DNA of 64,000 nucleotides, taken from positions 10,272,846 through 10,336,845 of the forward strand of contig JABACO010000008.1 of the NCBI GenBank assembly GCA_013339895.1. The letters run 5' to 3'. The notes under the pieces are model-generated. The model saw nothing but the letters and a program-made list of their open reading frames with translations. It did not search any database and was not told the origin of the DNA. Source of the stretch: Ephydatia muelleri. Its lineage: Eukaryota > Porifera > Demospongiae > Spongillida > Spongillidae. Positions 1 through 14,140 of this stretch are shown piece after piece (the stretch's first letter is position 1; each line of letters opens with the position of its first letter). Made by a program: the position numbers and the translations under genes.

Positions 1-898
1 AAGTTGCAATCATCCTGTCAGTTTTTAATTCTTTATTGTTATTAATGATGGAAAGACTGGATATATTTTGAGATCGCAATTTGGCTGTGATGTCCCTGAT
101 TTCGTTGTGCTTCGTAATAGGGAAGCCTCTTTGGCTACATGTCATAGCGACAGTCGACAGATGCACAACTTAGGAGTATTTACCACATCCCAACACTTCT
201 ATTGTATGTAGAGAAAGATCCTTTAGTCCTCTGAAACAAATTAAAACTTCTCATTGATGTTCTGTGACTACGCAGAGATGATGAGGCATGTTGCTATTTA
301 TTCATTGTGACAGCGGAGCATAAACAGTTCAGCAACTATATGAGTTTTGTAGGCGTAATCCACGAAGTCTGCAAATGGTGAACTTCTGAATGATTGAAAG
401 TATTTGTTGCTATTGTTAGTGATTTGTAAGCTATCTTAGCTAACATTATGTCATTTTGTTGCTGATATTATTGATTTGTAGCTAACATTATGACATGCAG
501 TGATGCATTAAAAGAATAACAATGAGCTGGCCTCAGGGTGTGGTAAGTTTAGTACATCAAAATGCTTTTAAAAAGTAAATGAATAGAAACAAAGCCTAAA
601 CATTAAAATATATTATACATGTCAGTATACCATCATAATTATATCATTATGACATAATATGAGATCGTTGGCACACGTTAAATTTTTTTTTGTATGCACA
701 ATAGAAAGGGAACACTTGCATTGAAATGTATATGTGTAGAGGGACTTTGAGATTTCTAGAATATAAAAAATATTAAATCTTGAAAAAACGAGTGTTAGGG
801 CAAAACAATCCCATATACACACATGTATTGTACAGCTCTATGAACAGCTATATACATGTGAAACCAAGCTTGGGAACAGTCCTTTTAAAGCACCCCCC
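1..898. other. Intergenic, no gene seen
   Basis: AT-rich stretch with only short, unsupported open frames. It lies downstream (3' side) of the minus-strand XPG-fold gene, so it probably holds that gene's 3' UTR. I see no RNA gene or transposon in it. Confidence 0.5.
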
Positions 899-2947
899 TT
901 ACTGACATCCTGCATGTGCTGATTTCTTCTTAGGCTTGGAGGTTATATTCTTCTTCTTAGGCTTGGAGGCTACAGCCGAATGGGTGGCTTTTGCGTCACG
1001 TGTGCTGCTAGGATGTAGCAATTCGTACAGAATCGTTTGCGAACTCGCAAACATGTCGTGAAAGGGCGCAATTCCTTTCATGCCACCACACGTGACCACA
1101 TCTTTCAGTGGCGCCATTGGGAGGGCACCAATGAGATTCCTGTACATTTCCTGCAGCTGGCCATCCGGCCCACGGTATCGGCTCTCACCGAGACCCACCA
1201 TGTGGAAGGAAACGTACATGGGAACCTTGAACAACTCCGAAGGCAATGGCAGCTCGTCGTGGAGGTTGAACAGGGAAGACAGGATGTAGGCGTGCTCCAG
1301 TACACTGGTGAATTGCGAAGCGCAAGTGACGGATCTGCAGTCCGGACGCAGCATCAGCTTGCTCGAGCGTTCTCCGATTGACGTGCACAGACACGTCAGT
1401 ATCAGAGGGTCCAAGCTGTCAGGAGAGGCGACGCCAGTCTTAGCAGCTGCCACTAGGCATGCGTAGATCAGCAGAGGAGGAAAGTCAAACAGCTGCTTTA
1501 GCAGGTCTTCAATGGTCGGGGCAATTGCAGCATCGCACAGCCTTTCTGGGTTTGTGACGAAATCAGGATCCTGGGTGAGTGCTGCATATAGAGCCAGCAT
1601 TCTCTGTTGCGGAGTAAGGGTGTCTCTGATTCGAGGCAATATGGTCGGCGGAAGAGGAGTTACTTTAACCAGTGTAACGCCTCGCCGCTCAACGAACTGA
1701 CCATATTCCGACACGAGGTCGAGACATACCAGAGAGTACAACAACTTGCGGACGGGAAGCAGCTTTGCGTGGACGCATGTTGCAGGCTCGAATTGGACAA
1801 TAGGACTGCGCCAGTACACGCCACAGTTCAGTATGGACAGAAGTTCCGCGATCAACTTTCCCTGGAAAATAAGCGGGATAAGCAGTTCGCCCAGCGCTGA
1901 GCGAGGACCTTCTTCGGCACTCGTGTCGTGTGCTGAATCTTGATAAAAGCTGTACGTGCTTTTAACCGCGTCTTGGTATTCCGGATAAAGTGTCGTTATT
2001 TGTTTAATCTCCGGGTTCGAAAGGAATTCGTCCGCAGTGGAGCATCGCTTTCCTCTTATCCAACATGCCGCACTCTCTACAAATGGGTACGTAAACTTCA
2101 GTATTCTCCTCACATCCTCTTGTTGGCTGTAATAGCTACTGTAGTCGTTGCCGCACAGTATCGATAGAGCAGGAAGACACTGCGGGCTGATTTCCAGGCA
2201 CATGGCCAGGCGGCCGGGTTCTATTTTCTCGCACAAAATGTCACGAGGTTTCTCGTTCATCACCGGGCTGCGCAGCTTGATCGCGTCGTCTCGATCGAAG
2301 AATTTGCAGTGAAGCGTAGCGCAGCCTGCCATCATGGTTAGGTCGGTGTCGTTGGATAATATCCCGCACACTTCCGGATGCTCTCGTGCGTACTCGGCCA
2401 TGGGGCGGTCTGCCTCCCCATTGCATACGACCACCTGGACGCCATGTTTCTGTAGCGCTTGCATGATTTGCTGACGAAGCAGGCACTTCATCGTCCATGT
2501 TTGTTCTATTGCGCTGTTCTTGCTGTCGTAGGCGCAGTACTGCCGAAAGCGCTCGATCAACGCTTCCACGGCCCATTGCCTCGCTTGCCAGGTCCTCAGC
2601 TTCAACTCTCTCTGCTCCGCATTGCTACACCTAGGACCGTCCACAAAGAATAAAGGTTCCGCTCCTCCAAATCGCACCGCATTTACAAAGCCTATAATCC
2701 TCTCCGAGTAATCATCGTAATCTGCCCCGTACACGTAGCTGTGCTGAGGATAGTCCTTGTGTTTCACTTTGGCTTCGTGGAACCATCCCAGAAGCCAAAT
2801 AATTACCGCGAAAAAGTCGCACACGATAACCGTTTTGGATGACCCAGGGAGAGGGGCATCCGCAGACCGAACTCTTCCCAGACTGAAGAAGCGACCTCTC
2901 GCTTGTGGGTGTGTACGAAGAAACTTGAGGAGGCCTCGAGCGCCCAT
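899..2947 (-). CDS. XPG/PIN-fold protein, asteroid/FAM120-like
   Basis: A single uninterrupted 682-residue frame, the only long intronless gene here. The N-terminus MGARGLLKFL matches the XPG-N start (MGxxGL) shared by FEN1, asteroid and FAM120 proteins. Near residue 45 is a hydrophobic strand with an Asp (VIVCDFF). Near residue 100 is LFFVDGPR. The internal acidic cluster reads NGEADRPMAEYA then GILSNDTDL, the positions that hold metal-binding acids in FEN1 and asteroid, and ILCGNDY follows. This retains more of the catalytic acids than FAM120 proteins do, so nuclease activity is possible but unproven. The C-terminus is basic and Lys/Ser-rich (PKKK repeats), perhaps a nuclear signal. The length suits asteroid (ASTE1, about 680 residues). 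The family is confident; the exact member is not. Lack of introns in an intron-rich neighbourhood could mean an old retrocopy. Confidence 0.7.
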   Translation of the reverse strand: MGARGLLKFLRTHPQARGRFFSLGRVRSADAPLPGSSKTVIVCDFFAVIIWLLGWFHEAKVKHKDYPQHSYVYGADYDDYSERIIGFVNAVRFGGAEPLFFVDGPRCSNAEQRELKLRTWQARQWAVEALIERFRQYCAYDSKNSAIEQTWTMKCLLRQQIMQALQKHGVQVVVCNGEADRPMAEYAREHPEVCGILSNDTDLTMMAGCATLHCKFFDRDDAIKLRSPVMNEKPRDILCEKIEPGRLAMCLEISPQCLPALSILCGNDYSSYYSQQEDVRRILKFTYPFVESAACWIRGKRCSTADEFLSNPEIKQITTLYPEYQDAVKSTYSFYQDSAHDTSAEEGPRSALGELLIPLIFQGKLIAELLSILNCGVYWRSPIVQFEPATCVHAKLLPVRKLLYSLVCLDLVSEYGQFVERRGVTLVKVTPLPPTILPRIRDTLTPQQRMLALYAALTQDPDFVTNPERLCDAAIAPTIEDLLKQLFDFPPLLIYACLVAAAKTGVASPDSLDPLILTCLCTSIGERSSKLMLRPDCRSVTCASQFTSVLEHAYILSSLFNLHDELPLPSELFKVPMYVSFHMVGLGESRYRGPDGQLQEMYRNLIGALPMAPLKDVVTCGGMKGIAPFHDMFASSQTILYELLHPSSTRDAKATHSAVASKPKKKNITSKPKKKSAHAGCQ

Positions 2948-3834
2948 CAGCTATTGCGATGCAATTATATTCATCGCTTTAAATGGAATGGCACGGATAA
3001 TTAAACGAAATCGTAATTTACGAAAATTCTTCTACATTACACGAAGACAGTTTTGCGAGTCACATATCATACTTGTCTAATGACAGTCCGAGAAATGAAA
3101 CAGCTCCTAAACATACTCAACCATAGATAGGAAGCGATGTGTAGAGGACATTTCTAGAATATTAAAAAAAATCTTGAAAAAACATGCGGAAACGACCTCT
3201 GATATAATCAGCTGACCATGACCCGCAGGGTTGTTAGCCACGCCCAATGAATAACCGATAGATACTGCATTTCTTATTCTGAGTGGTTGCAGCCTTGCAG
3301 GAAGAGTGTACAGGACGAGAACTCCACTCTGTACTAGTTTCCATCTGTTCTTTGCGTGTATTCAACTACACGACACAAATTATTCATTAAAAAAACTCCA
3401 GTCCTAATCAGATGTGAAAAAAAAAAAGGTCGGCTATTTCTGTGTGTCATTTATGTGCTCTACTATGTGTGCTGATCATTATATTGCTCGCTCACCGTTT
3501 AAGGGTTGGTTCCTTCGCACAGAACACCCCGCCAAAATTACATTGACTCTGGCTGCGCAGAAGCGCAAATGATAATTCTGACCAATCCATTTATTATTGT
3601 TTTATGCATACGCACTGAGAGTCGGAGTATCTGCCATGGAGTTGTAAGGAGCTGAATTTTTAATCAGCCATACATTTCAACGCAAGTGTTACATTTCTAT
3701 TGCGCATACTGAAAATTTTACAATGCATGTTCTAGGTCCCTTTTCGCGGAAAAGATCCCATGCATAAAGGTCATATAAAAGTTTTTTCGGCAATCACTTG
3801 GTGCGTAGATACCGCCCTGGTGATCCCCCGACCC
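2948..3834. other. Intergenic upstream of XPG-fold gene
   Basis: About 890 bp with no supported gene. It should contain the promoter and 5' UTR of the minus-strand gene ending at 2947. No clear motif was found. Confidence 0.4.
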
Positions 3835-4640
3835 ACTCCCGGAGAGCCCGCCCGACCACGCCGGAGAGCCCGCCGACCCACGCCGGACAGCCCGCCCGAC
3901 CCACGCCGACAGCCCGACCGACCCACGCCGGAGAGCCCGCCCGACCCACGCCCGGAGAGCCCGCCCGACCCACGCCCGGAGAGCCGGCCGACCACGCCCG
4001 GACAGCCCGCCCGACCCACGCCCGAGAGCCCAGCCCGAACCCACGCCCGGAGAGCCCGCCCGACCCACGCCCGACAGCCCGGCCGACCCACGCCCGGACA
4101 GCCCGCCCGACCCACGCCCGAAGCCCGCCCGACCCACGCCCGGAGAGCCCGCCCGACCCGACGCCCGGAGAGCCCGCCCGACCACGCCCGGACAGCCGCC
4201 AGACCACACGCCCGGAGAGCCCGCCCGAGAGACCCACGCCCGGACAGCCCGCCCGACCCACGCCCGGACAGCCGCCCGACCCACGCCCGACAGCCCGCCC
4301 GACCCACGCCCGGACAGCCCGCCCGACCCACGCCCGGACAGCCCGCCCGACACGCCCGACAGCTCCGCCCGACCCACGCCCGGAAGCCGCCCGACCCACG
4401 CCCGGTAAGCCGCCCGACCCACCCCGGAGAGCCCGCCCGACCCACGCCCGGACAGCCCGCCGACCCACGCCCGGAGAGCCCGCCCGACCACGCCCGGAGA
4501 GACCGCCCGACCACTCCCGGACATCCCGCCCTACCCACGCCCTGACATCCTCCTACCCACTCCCTTACATCCCTCCCTACCCACTCCCTTACATCCCTCC
4601 CTACCCACTCCCTACATCCCTCCCTACCCACTCCCTTACA
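3835..4640. repeat. GC-rich minisatellite plus related 23-bp tail
   Basis: About 30 degenerate copies of a roughly 24-bp unit built on cccgcccgacccacgcccgg, strongly strand-biased (C on the plus strand, G on the minus). From about 4545 it grades into a 23-bp C/T unit (ctacccactcccttacatcc). All six frames are open through it because units keep frame, which produces long artefactual ORFs on both strands. Confidence 0.9.
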
Positions 4641-7368
<2,728 letters not shown>

Positions 7369-7604
7369 ACGCAGGGTGTCCTATCATGTCCTCTTAGCTA
7401 TTATCAGTGTTACATATGACTGATGCATTTAAGTTTTCAGTGAGGCAAATTGTATGTTATCTTTGTTTTTTTTTTTTGTTTTGTTTCATCAAAGCTGTCA
7501 GAGCAATGATTTTAAAAAAAAAAAAGAGCGTACACACATGTCTTTCCCTTTTTTTGTGTTGTATTTTGTACATCTTAGTCTGGGTGTTACATTATATAAG
7601 ATCC

Positions 7605-7610
7605 ATTAAA
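7605..7610 (+). terminator. Likely CDC42 poly(A) signal
   Basis: ATTAAA, a common variant hexamer, sits about 240 bp past the CDC42 stop and just before a (TG)n tract. It is the only good candidate in the 3' flank. Confidence 0.5.
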
Positions 7611-7629
7611 ATATTTTTGTCTAGCTGCT

Positions 7630-7633
<4 letters not shown>

Positions 7634-7671
<38 letters not shown>
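7634..7671. repeat. (TG)n microsatellite
   Basis: About 19 uninterrupted TG units immediately downstream of the CDC42 3' UTR. Confidence 0.95.
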
Positions 7672-7676
<5 letters not shown>

Positions 7677-8289
7677 GACTAGCCAGAGTAGTTGCATCAA
7701 CCATTTCAAAATGGTTTCCTTAGGCGCATAAATGGATTTGGTTAACTGAAGCATCTCTAATCTGGCCCCACCTCAGTTTCATTCCATGTATTGCTCTCTA
7801 TATCAGCTAGCTGTCGATTATAATCAGGACAAGTAGAGGAGTTCAGTTGATTGACTTATAAAGCTTTTCGCAACACTTTCGCAAGTTGTGATGGTAATAC
7901 TTGGACAAGTGGAGAATGGTCACACACACTGCACACAGTGGGAAATGGTCACACTACAGGTGGAATGACCACACACACAGTGAAAATGGTCACAAGGTGT
8001 GAACAGGCATTTGACCAAGCCCCTCCCACACACAATGACCAAATCAAACGACTCATGAAAGATACAGATGATAGAACACTGGTAAAAATACAATAGTCCA
8101 AGTGGGTGGGGCAGTGTAGTGGGTGATGGGTGGTGGTGGGGTGATGCCATGGTGGAGGGCTACTGGGATGGAGACTCCAAGTCTGCCGAAGGGGTGACTA
8201 GAGAAGAGGGGAGGAGGCCACGGTTCCAGTCGTGTACCAAAAGAATCTGTGTGAGTGCATTCATGAATGGTGCTATTTCCTATGCGCAT

Positions 8290-8660
8290 GAGTGTGTGTT
8301 GTGCATGTGTGTGCATGTTGTGTGTGTGCATGTTGTGTGTGTGCGTGTTGTGTGTGTGTGTGTTGTGTGTGTGTGCGTGGTGTGTGTGCATGTGCGTGTT
8401 GTGTGTGTGCGTGTTGTGTGTGTGCGTGTTGTGTGTGTGCATGTTGTGTGTGTGCATGTTGTGTGCGTGTGTGTTGTGTGTGTGTGCGTGGTGTGTGTGT
8501 GCATGAGTGCAAGTGTTGTGCAAGTGCGTACAAGTGTGTATGTATGTATGTGTGTAGTGCGTGTGCATGTGTGTATTTACATGTGTATGTATGTGTGTGC
8601 ATGTGTGAGAGAATGTGTGTTTACGTGTTGTGTGTTGTGTGTGTGTACAAAGAGAGAGTA
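8290..8660. repeat. Degenerate TG-rich satellite
   Basis: Interrupted (TG)n with a recurring tgtgtgtgcatgttg motif of about 16-22 bp. The Cys/Val-rich plus-strand and Thr/His-rich minus-strand frames through it are artefacts. Confidence 0.85.
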
Positions 8661-8924
8661 TGCATTTCATCACATCAGCATGTAGTGTTGAATGGCATGT
8701 GTATAGGTGATGATCATGTACTCAATGATGTCACAATGCAATGGCACCTCTATATGCAAGACCTCTCTATATGCAACGCCCGTGTGTACACATGGCAACA
8801 CTGGTACCTATATCATCCACCTTACACTCTCACCAACACAACACACTCTCCCCTCATCACCATCACTGTTACCTGTACACCTTTGCATCCCAATACACAA
8901 CCATCATCCCATTACATCAGAGTA

Positions 8925-9530
8925 CACCCTCACCATCACATCAAAAGACACCCTCACCATCACATCAGGGTACACCCTCACCATCACATCAGAGTACACC
9001 CTCACCATCACATCAGGGTACACCCTCACCATCACAGGTACACCCTCACCATCACATCAGGGTACACCCTCACCATCACATCAGGGTACACCCTCACCAT
9101 TACATCAAAGGACACCCTCACCATCACATCAGGGCACACCCTCCACCCTCACCATTACATCAGGGTACACCCTCACCATTACATCAGAGTACACCCTCAC
9201 CATCACATCAGGGTACACCCTCACCATTACATCAGAGTACACCCTCACCATCACATCAGGACACACCCTCACCATCACATCAGGGTACACCCTCACCATT
9301 ACATCAAAGGACACCCTCACCATCACATCAGGGTACACCCTCACCATCACATCAGGGTACACCCTCACCATTACATCAGAGTACACCCTCACCATCACAT
9401 CAGGGTACACCCTCACCATTACATCAAAGGACACCCTCACCATCACATCAGGGTACACCCTCACCATTACATCAAAGGACACCCTCACCATTACACCCTC
9501 ACCATTATATACATCAGGGTACACCCTCAC
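8925..9530. repeat. 24-bp minisatellite, array A
   Basis: About 24 copies of a 24-bp unit, tacaccctcaccatcacatc plus aggg, with a few truncated units. On the minus strand, the CPLANE2 sense strand, each unit reads GATGGTGAGGG, which is identical to the 5' splice junction of the adjacent CPLANE2 exon at 9531. The same unit recurs inverted at 11056-11430. Confidence 0.92.
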
Positions 9531-9683
9531 CATCACTCCAGCTCGACCATCAGGTGTCCTTCTATCGGCAAGCCTTGGGCTATTGATGTTTGTGATGGGC
9601 AGTGTGATCAACTTTGTAGTGTTCTGGAACTGCTCAATTTCAGCCTCCGTCACCTCTCTCTGTACACTATCGGCACTGTGTGG

Positions 9684-9717
<34 letters not shown>

Positions 9718-10374
9718 ACATGTGTGCGTGCATGCGTGGACATGTGTGTGTGTGCATGTTTTGTGAATGAGTAATTAGATTAGAGTTGATTTGGTGCACA
9801 AGTTGCATTCAGCATATGCATTTGTGTATGTGGTGGTGTGGTGGCATGTATGTGGTGTATGATGTGTGGTGGTGTGTGTGGTATGATGTGTGCGTGGTGT
9901 GATGTGTGTGTGGTGTGTGTATGTGGATAAGTGTATATGACCACAAATAAAACATCTATCCATACCAAGAAATAAAACATCACTCACTGAGTTCCAACAA
10001 CCATTTTGAGTGTGGAATCCTTCCTTCCGGTGGTTCTCGCTATCTGCACAAGACACCAAACATGCCACCCTGGTCATACAACATATGGACTACCAGGACA
10101 GAGGCGCTGGTAGAAGCTTTAACCTCTTCAAGATCACAGACAATGGCTTCCCCCAAATGTTACCTATTCTTGCTGGCTTGGTAGTTGGATGCACACCCAC
10201 ACAAGGCTGCTCTCACAACATGCACCTTTCTCTCCCCCATCCCTTCCTCACACATGCACTACCACTGCTCCTAAGCATGTCTTTGCTGCTCATTAGGCCC
10301 AAATTACATCTCATTGGTGTCTAACGATGGCTGTACATGTATAATCATTGTGCTGCCAAGAACCACACACATAA

Positions 10375-10436
<62 letters not shown>

Positions 10437-13400
10437 GCACACACACACACACACACGCACACACACACACTAGTATAGAAACAAAGCATATTATAGAAAT
10501 CACCATGGGGGGGGCCACACACCAATGTTACCACATGGGGGATGGCCACACTCACCTACCAAATGGGGGAGATCCTCCCAGCTATGCCTAGGGGAGGGAG
10601 GGGAGAAGGATGGAAGTAAGGAGAGCAAACCACTGCTGATGATAAACCTTTGCTAGTGTTGCCCAGGTTCATGGCTACCTCGGTACGTTGCAATGCAGGG
10701 CATGTGTACAGGGGTGTGGTCTATGATGCGTGAACCCAACCCCCACAAACAAATCAATACATCATTAGGCAATCCACCCCCTGTATTGAGGTATTCCTTG
10801 TGCAACCACTTCAGAGAGCACAGTATACTTGCAGGGGTACATAGTGTGCTCCAAATGGAACATCAGCTGTCACAACTCCAGTGTTATGGTGGTCTTATGA
10901 GTACTGAGGTATTCCGATACATGTATTCCAAAAATGCATCATTGTAATGTAAACCATCCCAAAATATATATAAATAAATAAATAAAGGTTACCGCTCTAA
11001 GGAATGATGCAAGCTGTAGCAATGGCTACATGTAGGACTAACTCAGCATGATACTGATGTGATGTGAGGGTGTACCCTGATGTGATGGTGAGGGTGTGCC
11101 CTGATGTGATGGTGAGGGTGTACCCTGATGTGATGGTGAGGGTGTACCCTGATGTAATGGTGAGGGTGTACCCTGATGTGATGGTGAGGGTGTACCCTGA
11201 TGTGATGGTGAGGGTGTACCCTGATGTGATGGTGAGGGTGTACCCTGATGTGATGGTGAGGGTGTACCCTGATGTGATGGTGAGGGTGTACTCTGATGTA
11301 ATGGTGAGGGTTGTACTCTGATGTGGTGGTGAGGGTGTACCCTGATGTGATGGTGAGGGTGTACTCTGATGTAATGGTGAGGGTGTACCCTGATGTGATG
11401 GTGAGGGTGTACTCTGAGGTAATGGTGACTTAGTTCAATGGAAGGATGCCACATAGTTTGCCCCACCCATGCCCCCACACAGCAAGCTGGAGCACAGTGA
11501 GGGCTGTGTGACCACAATGCTTTCTTTAAACCAATAGCTGGGATCTACCATAAGGCTACAGTTCTCTACACACATTCACTACCCGTTCAACCCCAACACC
11601 CCTCCCCCTCAATACACACACACCTGCCCTCAACACTCACTCTCCCCCTCAACAAACACCCTCCCCCTCAACACACCCCTCCCCCTCAACACACACACCC
11701 ACCCTCAACACACACTCTCCCCCCTCAACAAACACCCTCCCCTCCTCTCAGAATTTTGACATAGTCCAAGGGTCCATTACAGCCAACCCTCTTCCCCTTA
11801 GCTACAGCTGACATATTCCAGGGATGCCTTTGTGCCCCTTAAGACATCACATGACGCATCACGTGAGGCTGAACATGAGGCATCACATGAGGCATCACAT
11901 GAGGCATCACATGAGGCATCACATTCATGAGGCTGAACAGGAGGCATCACATGAGGCTGAATCACAGGAGGCATCACATGAGGCTGAACATGAGGCATCA
12001 CATGAGGCTGAACAGGAGGCATCACATGAGGCTGAATCACAGGAGGCATCACATGAGGCTGAACATGAGGCATCACATGAGGCTGAACATGAGGCTGAAC
12101 ATGAGGCATCACATTAGGCTGAATCACAGGAGGCATCACATGAGGCTGAACATGAGGCATCACATGAGGCTGAACAGGAGGCATCACATGAGGCTGAACA
12201 GGAGGCATCACATGAGGCTGAACATGAGGCATCACATGAGGCTGAACATGAGGCATCACATGAGGCTGAATCACAGGAGGCAGAACACTTACAAAGGCAC
12301 CAGAATTCTGCCAACTGGCCTGTACTACAGCCAATTGACACTGCTGTCTACACATGTACTACACACACATTCCAACCACTGCTGGGTGACGCTTGACAGC
12401 AAGCCACTAAATGCCATCAATGTTTGGCAACAATGGCTTTACTTTACAACAAAAAGCACATATAATGGTATTCCTATCAGGCTTGAGATTTCTTTTTCAT
12501 TCTGTACATATGCACTCATCAAGACACCAATGTACAAGCCCACATGAATAAGTCGTTAGGAAGAGAGACCCCCCCCCCCCCTCCCTCCCCAGCTGTAAGT
12601 CTTTAGGGAAGGAAGACCCCAGCTGTAAGTCTTTGGGGAAGGGAGACCCGAGCTGTACGTGTTTGACCCCATCTTTGGGGAAGGGAGACCCAGTGTCTAG
12701 GGAGGGAAGGGAGACCCCAGCTGTAAGTCTTTGGGGAAGGGAAGGGAGACCCCAGCTATAAGTGTCTAGGGAAGGGAAGGGAGACCCCAGCTGTAAGTGT
12801 CTAGGGAAGGGAAGGGAGACCCCAGCTGTAAGTGTCTAGGGAAGGGAAGGGAGACCCCAGCTATAAGTGTCTAGGGAAGGGAAGGGAGTCCCCAGCTGTA
12901 AGTGTCTAGAGAAGGGAAGGGAGACCCCAGCTGTAAGTGTCTAGGGAAGGGAAGGGAGACCCCAGCTATAAGTGTCTAGGGAAGGGAAGGGAGTCCCCAG
13001 CTATAAGTGTTTGACCCCAGCTGTAAGTCTTTGGGGAAGGGAGACCCCAGCTGTAAGTGTCTAGGGAAGGGAGACCCCAGCTATAAGTCTTTGGGGGTAT
13101 GGGAAATACCAGTACTAGCTACAGTAAGAGATGCATCAAAACAACAGCACTTCCTCTCCACAACATTTGAGTGGTGGATAGACACCACAATGGATTTTAC
13201 TATTAGCTAAAGATGGCAGCATCCAACACTAACACAGCCAAAATCATCCCATGACCCAATTGTGTACCAGTTAGATCAATTAACCCTCACATCTAGTGTC
13301 ATAGTAATGTAACCATAACAAGCATTCAACACCATCACCTAGACAACAGTGATGGGGCAATTCTACTTGCTTATGTCCTTCACCCCTCCCACGTGCCCCT

Positions 13401-14050
13401 CCCACATGTCACTTCCACGTACCCCTCCAAAATATGCCCCTAAAGTAATGGCCCTTAGTTCAGTGTAAGAGCTACTTGTGTCACCAATCATCGCCTTGGA
13501 AGCAGCAACACAGAATGCTACATTGCTACCCCATTTCCCCGTCCCCTCCCACATTTGAGAGGGTCGGCTGGCCCCGCTGGCCAACCAATCAGATTATGGA
13601 GAATCACCTGTCAGCATAGGAGAAGAAAAATACATAGCCATCAGTGGCCTCCTGACATGCAGAGAGGATGTGGTCAAACTTGTTCATGGCTCTCTCCCCA
13701 GAGTCCCACAACTCCAGCTCCAACACAATGACCTTTCTAGAACTTGCAATCTGTGAGGGAGATGAAGAATGGAGAGGCATTTGAACAGAAGCTAAGATGT
13801 AGGGAACATGGGTACAGAAGCTAAGATGTAGGGAACATGGGTACAGAAGCTAAGATGTAGGGAACATGGGTACAGAAGCTAAGATGTAGGGAACATGGGT
13901 ACAGAAGCTAAGATGTAGGGAACATGGGTACAGAAGAAGGGTAAAACATTCATGATGTCACTAATCGGACAGTGTCCATGTTCTAACTTACTGTATTGAC
14001 ATCACATGAGCCCACACAACAAGATGCAAGATGTACATGTACACACGCGT

Positions 14051-14140
<90 letters not shown>

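Noticed and set aside
8053-9774. Long Cys/Val, Thr/His and Ser/Pro repeat ORFs, including one of 492 codons
   Set aside because: They arise from (TG)n and the 24-bp minisatellite. Part of the minus strand here is a genuine CPLANE2 exon, which explains the only non-repetitive segment.
11760-11830. Candidate middle exon of CPLANE2 (minus strand, after cacaaag)
   Set aside because: In the phase required by exon 4 it reads RHPWNMSAV..., which does not resemble the RASFEDL region; the missing exon remains unlocated.
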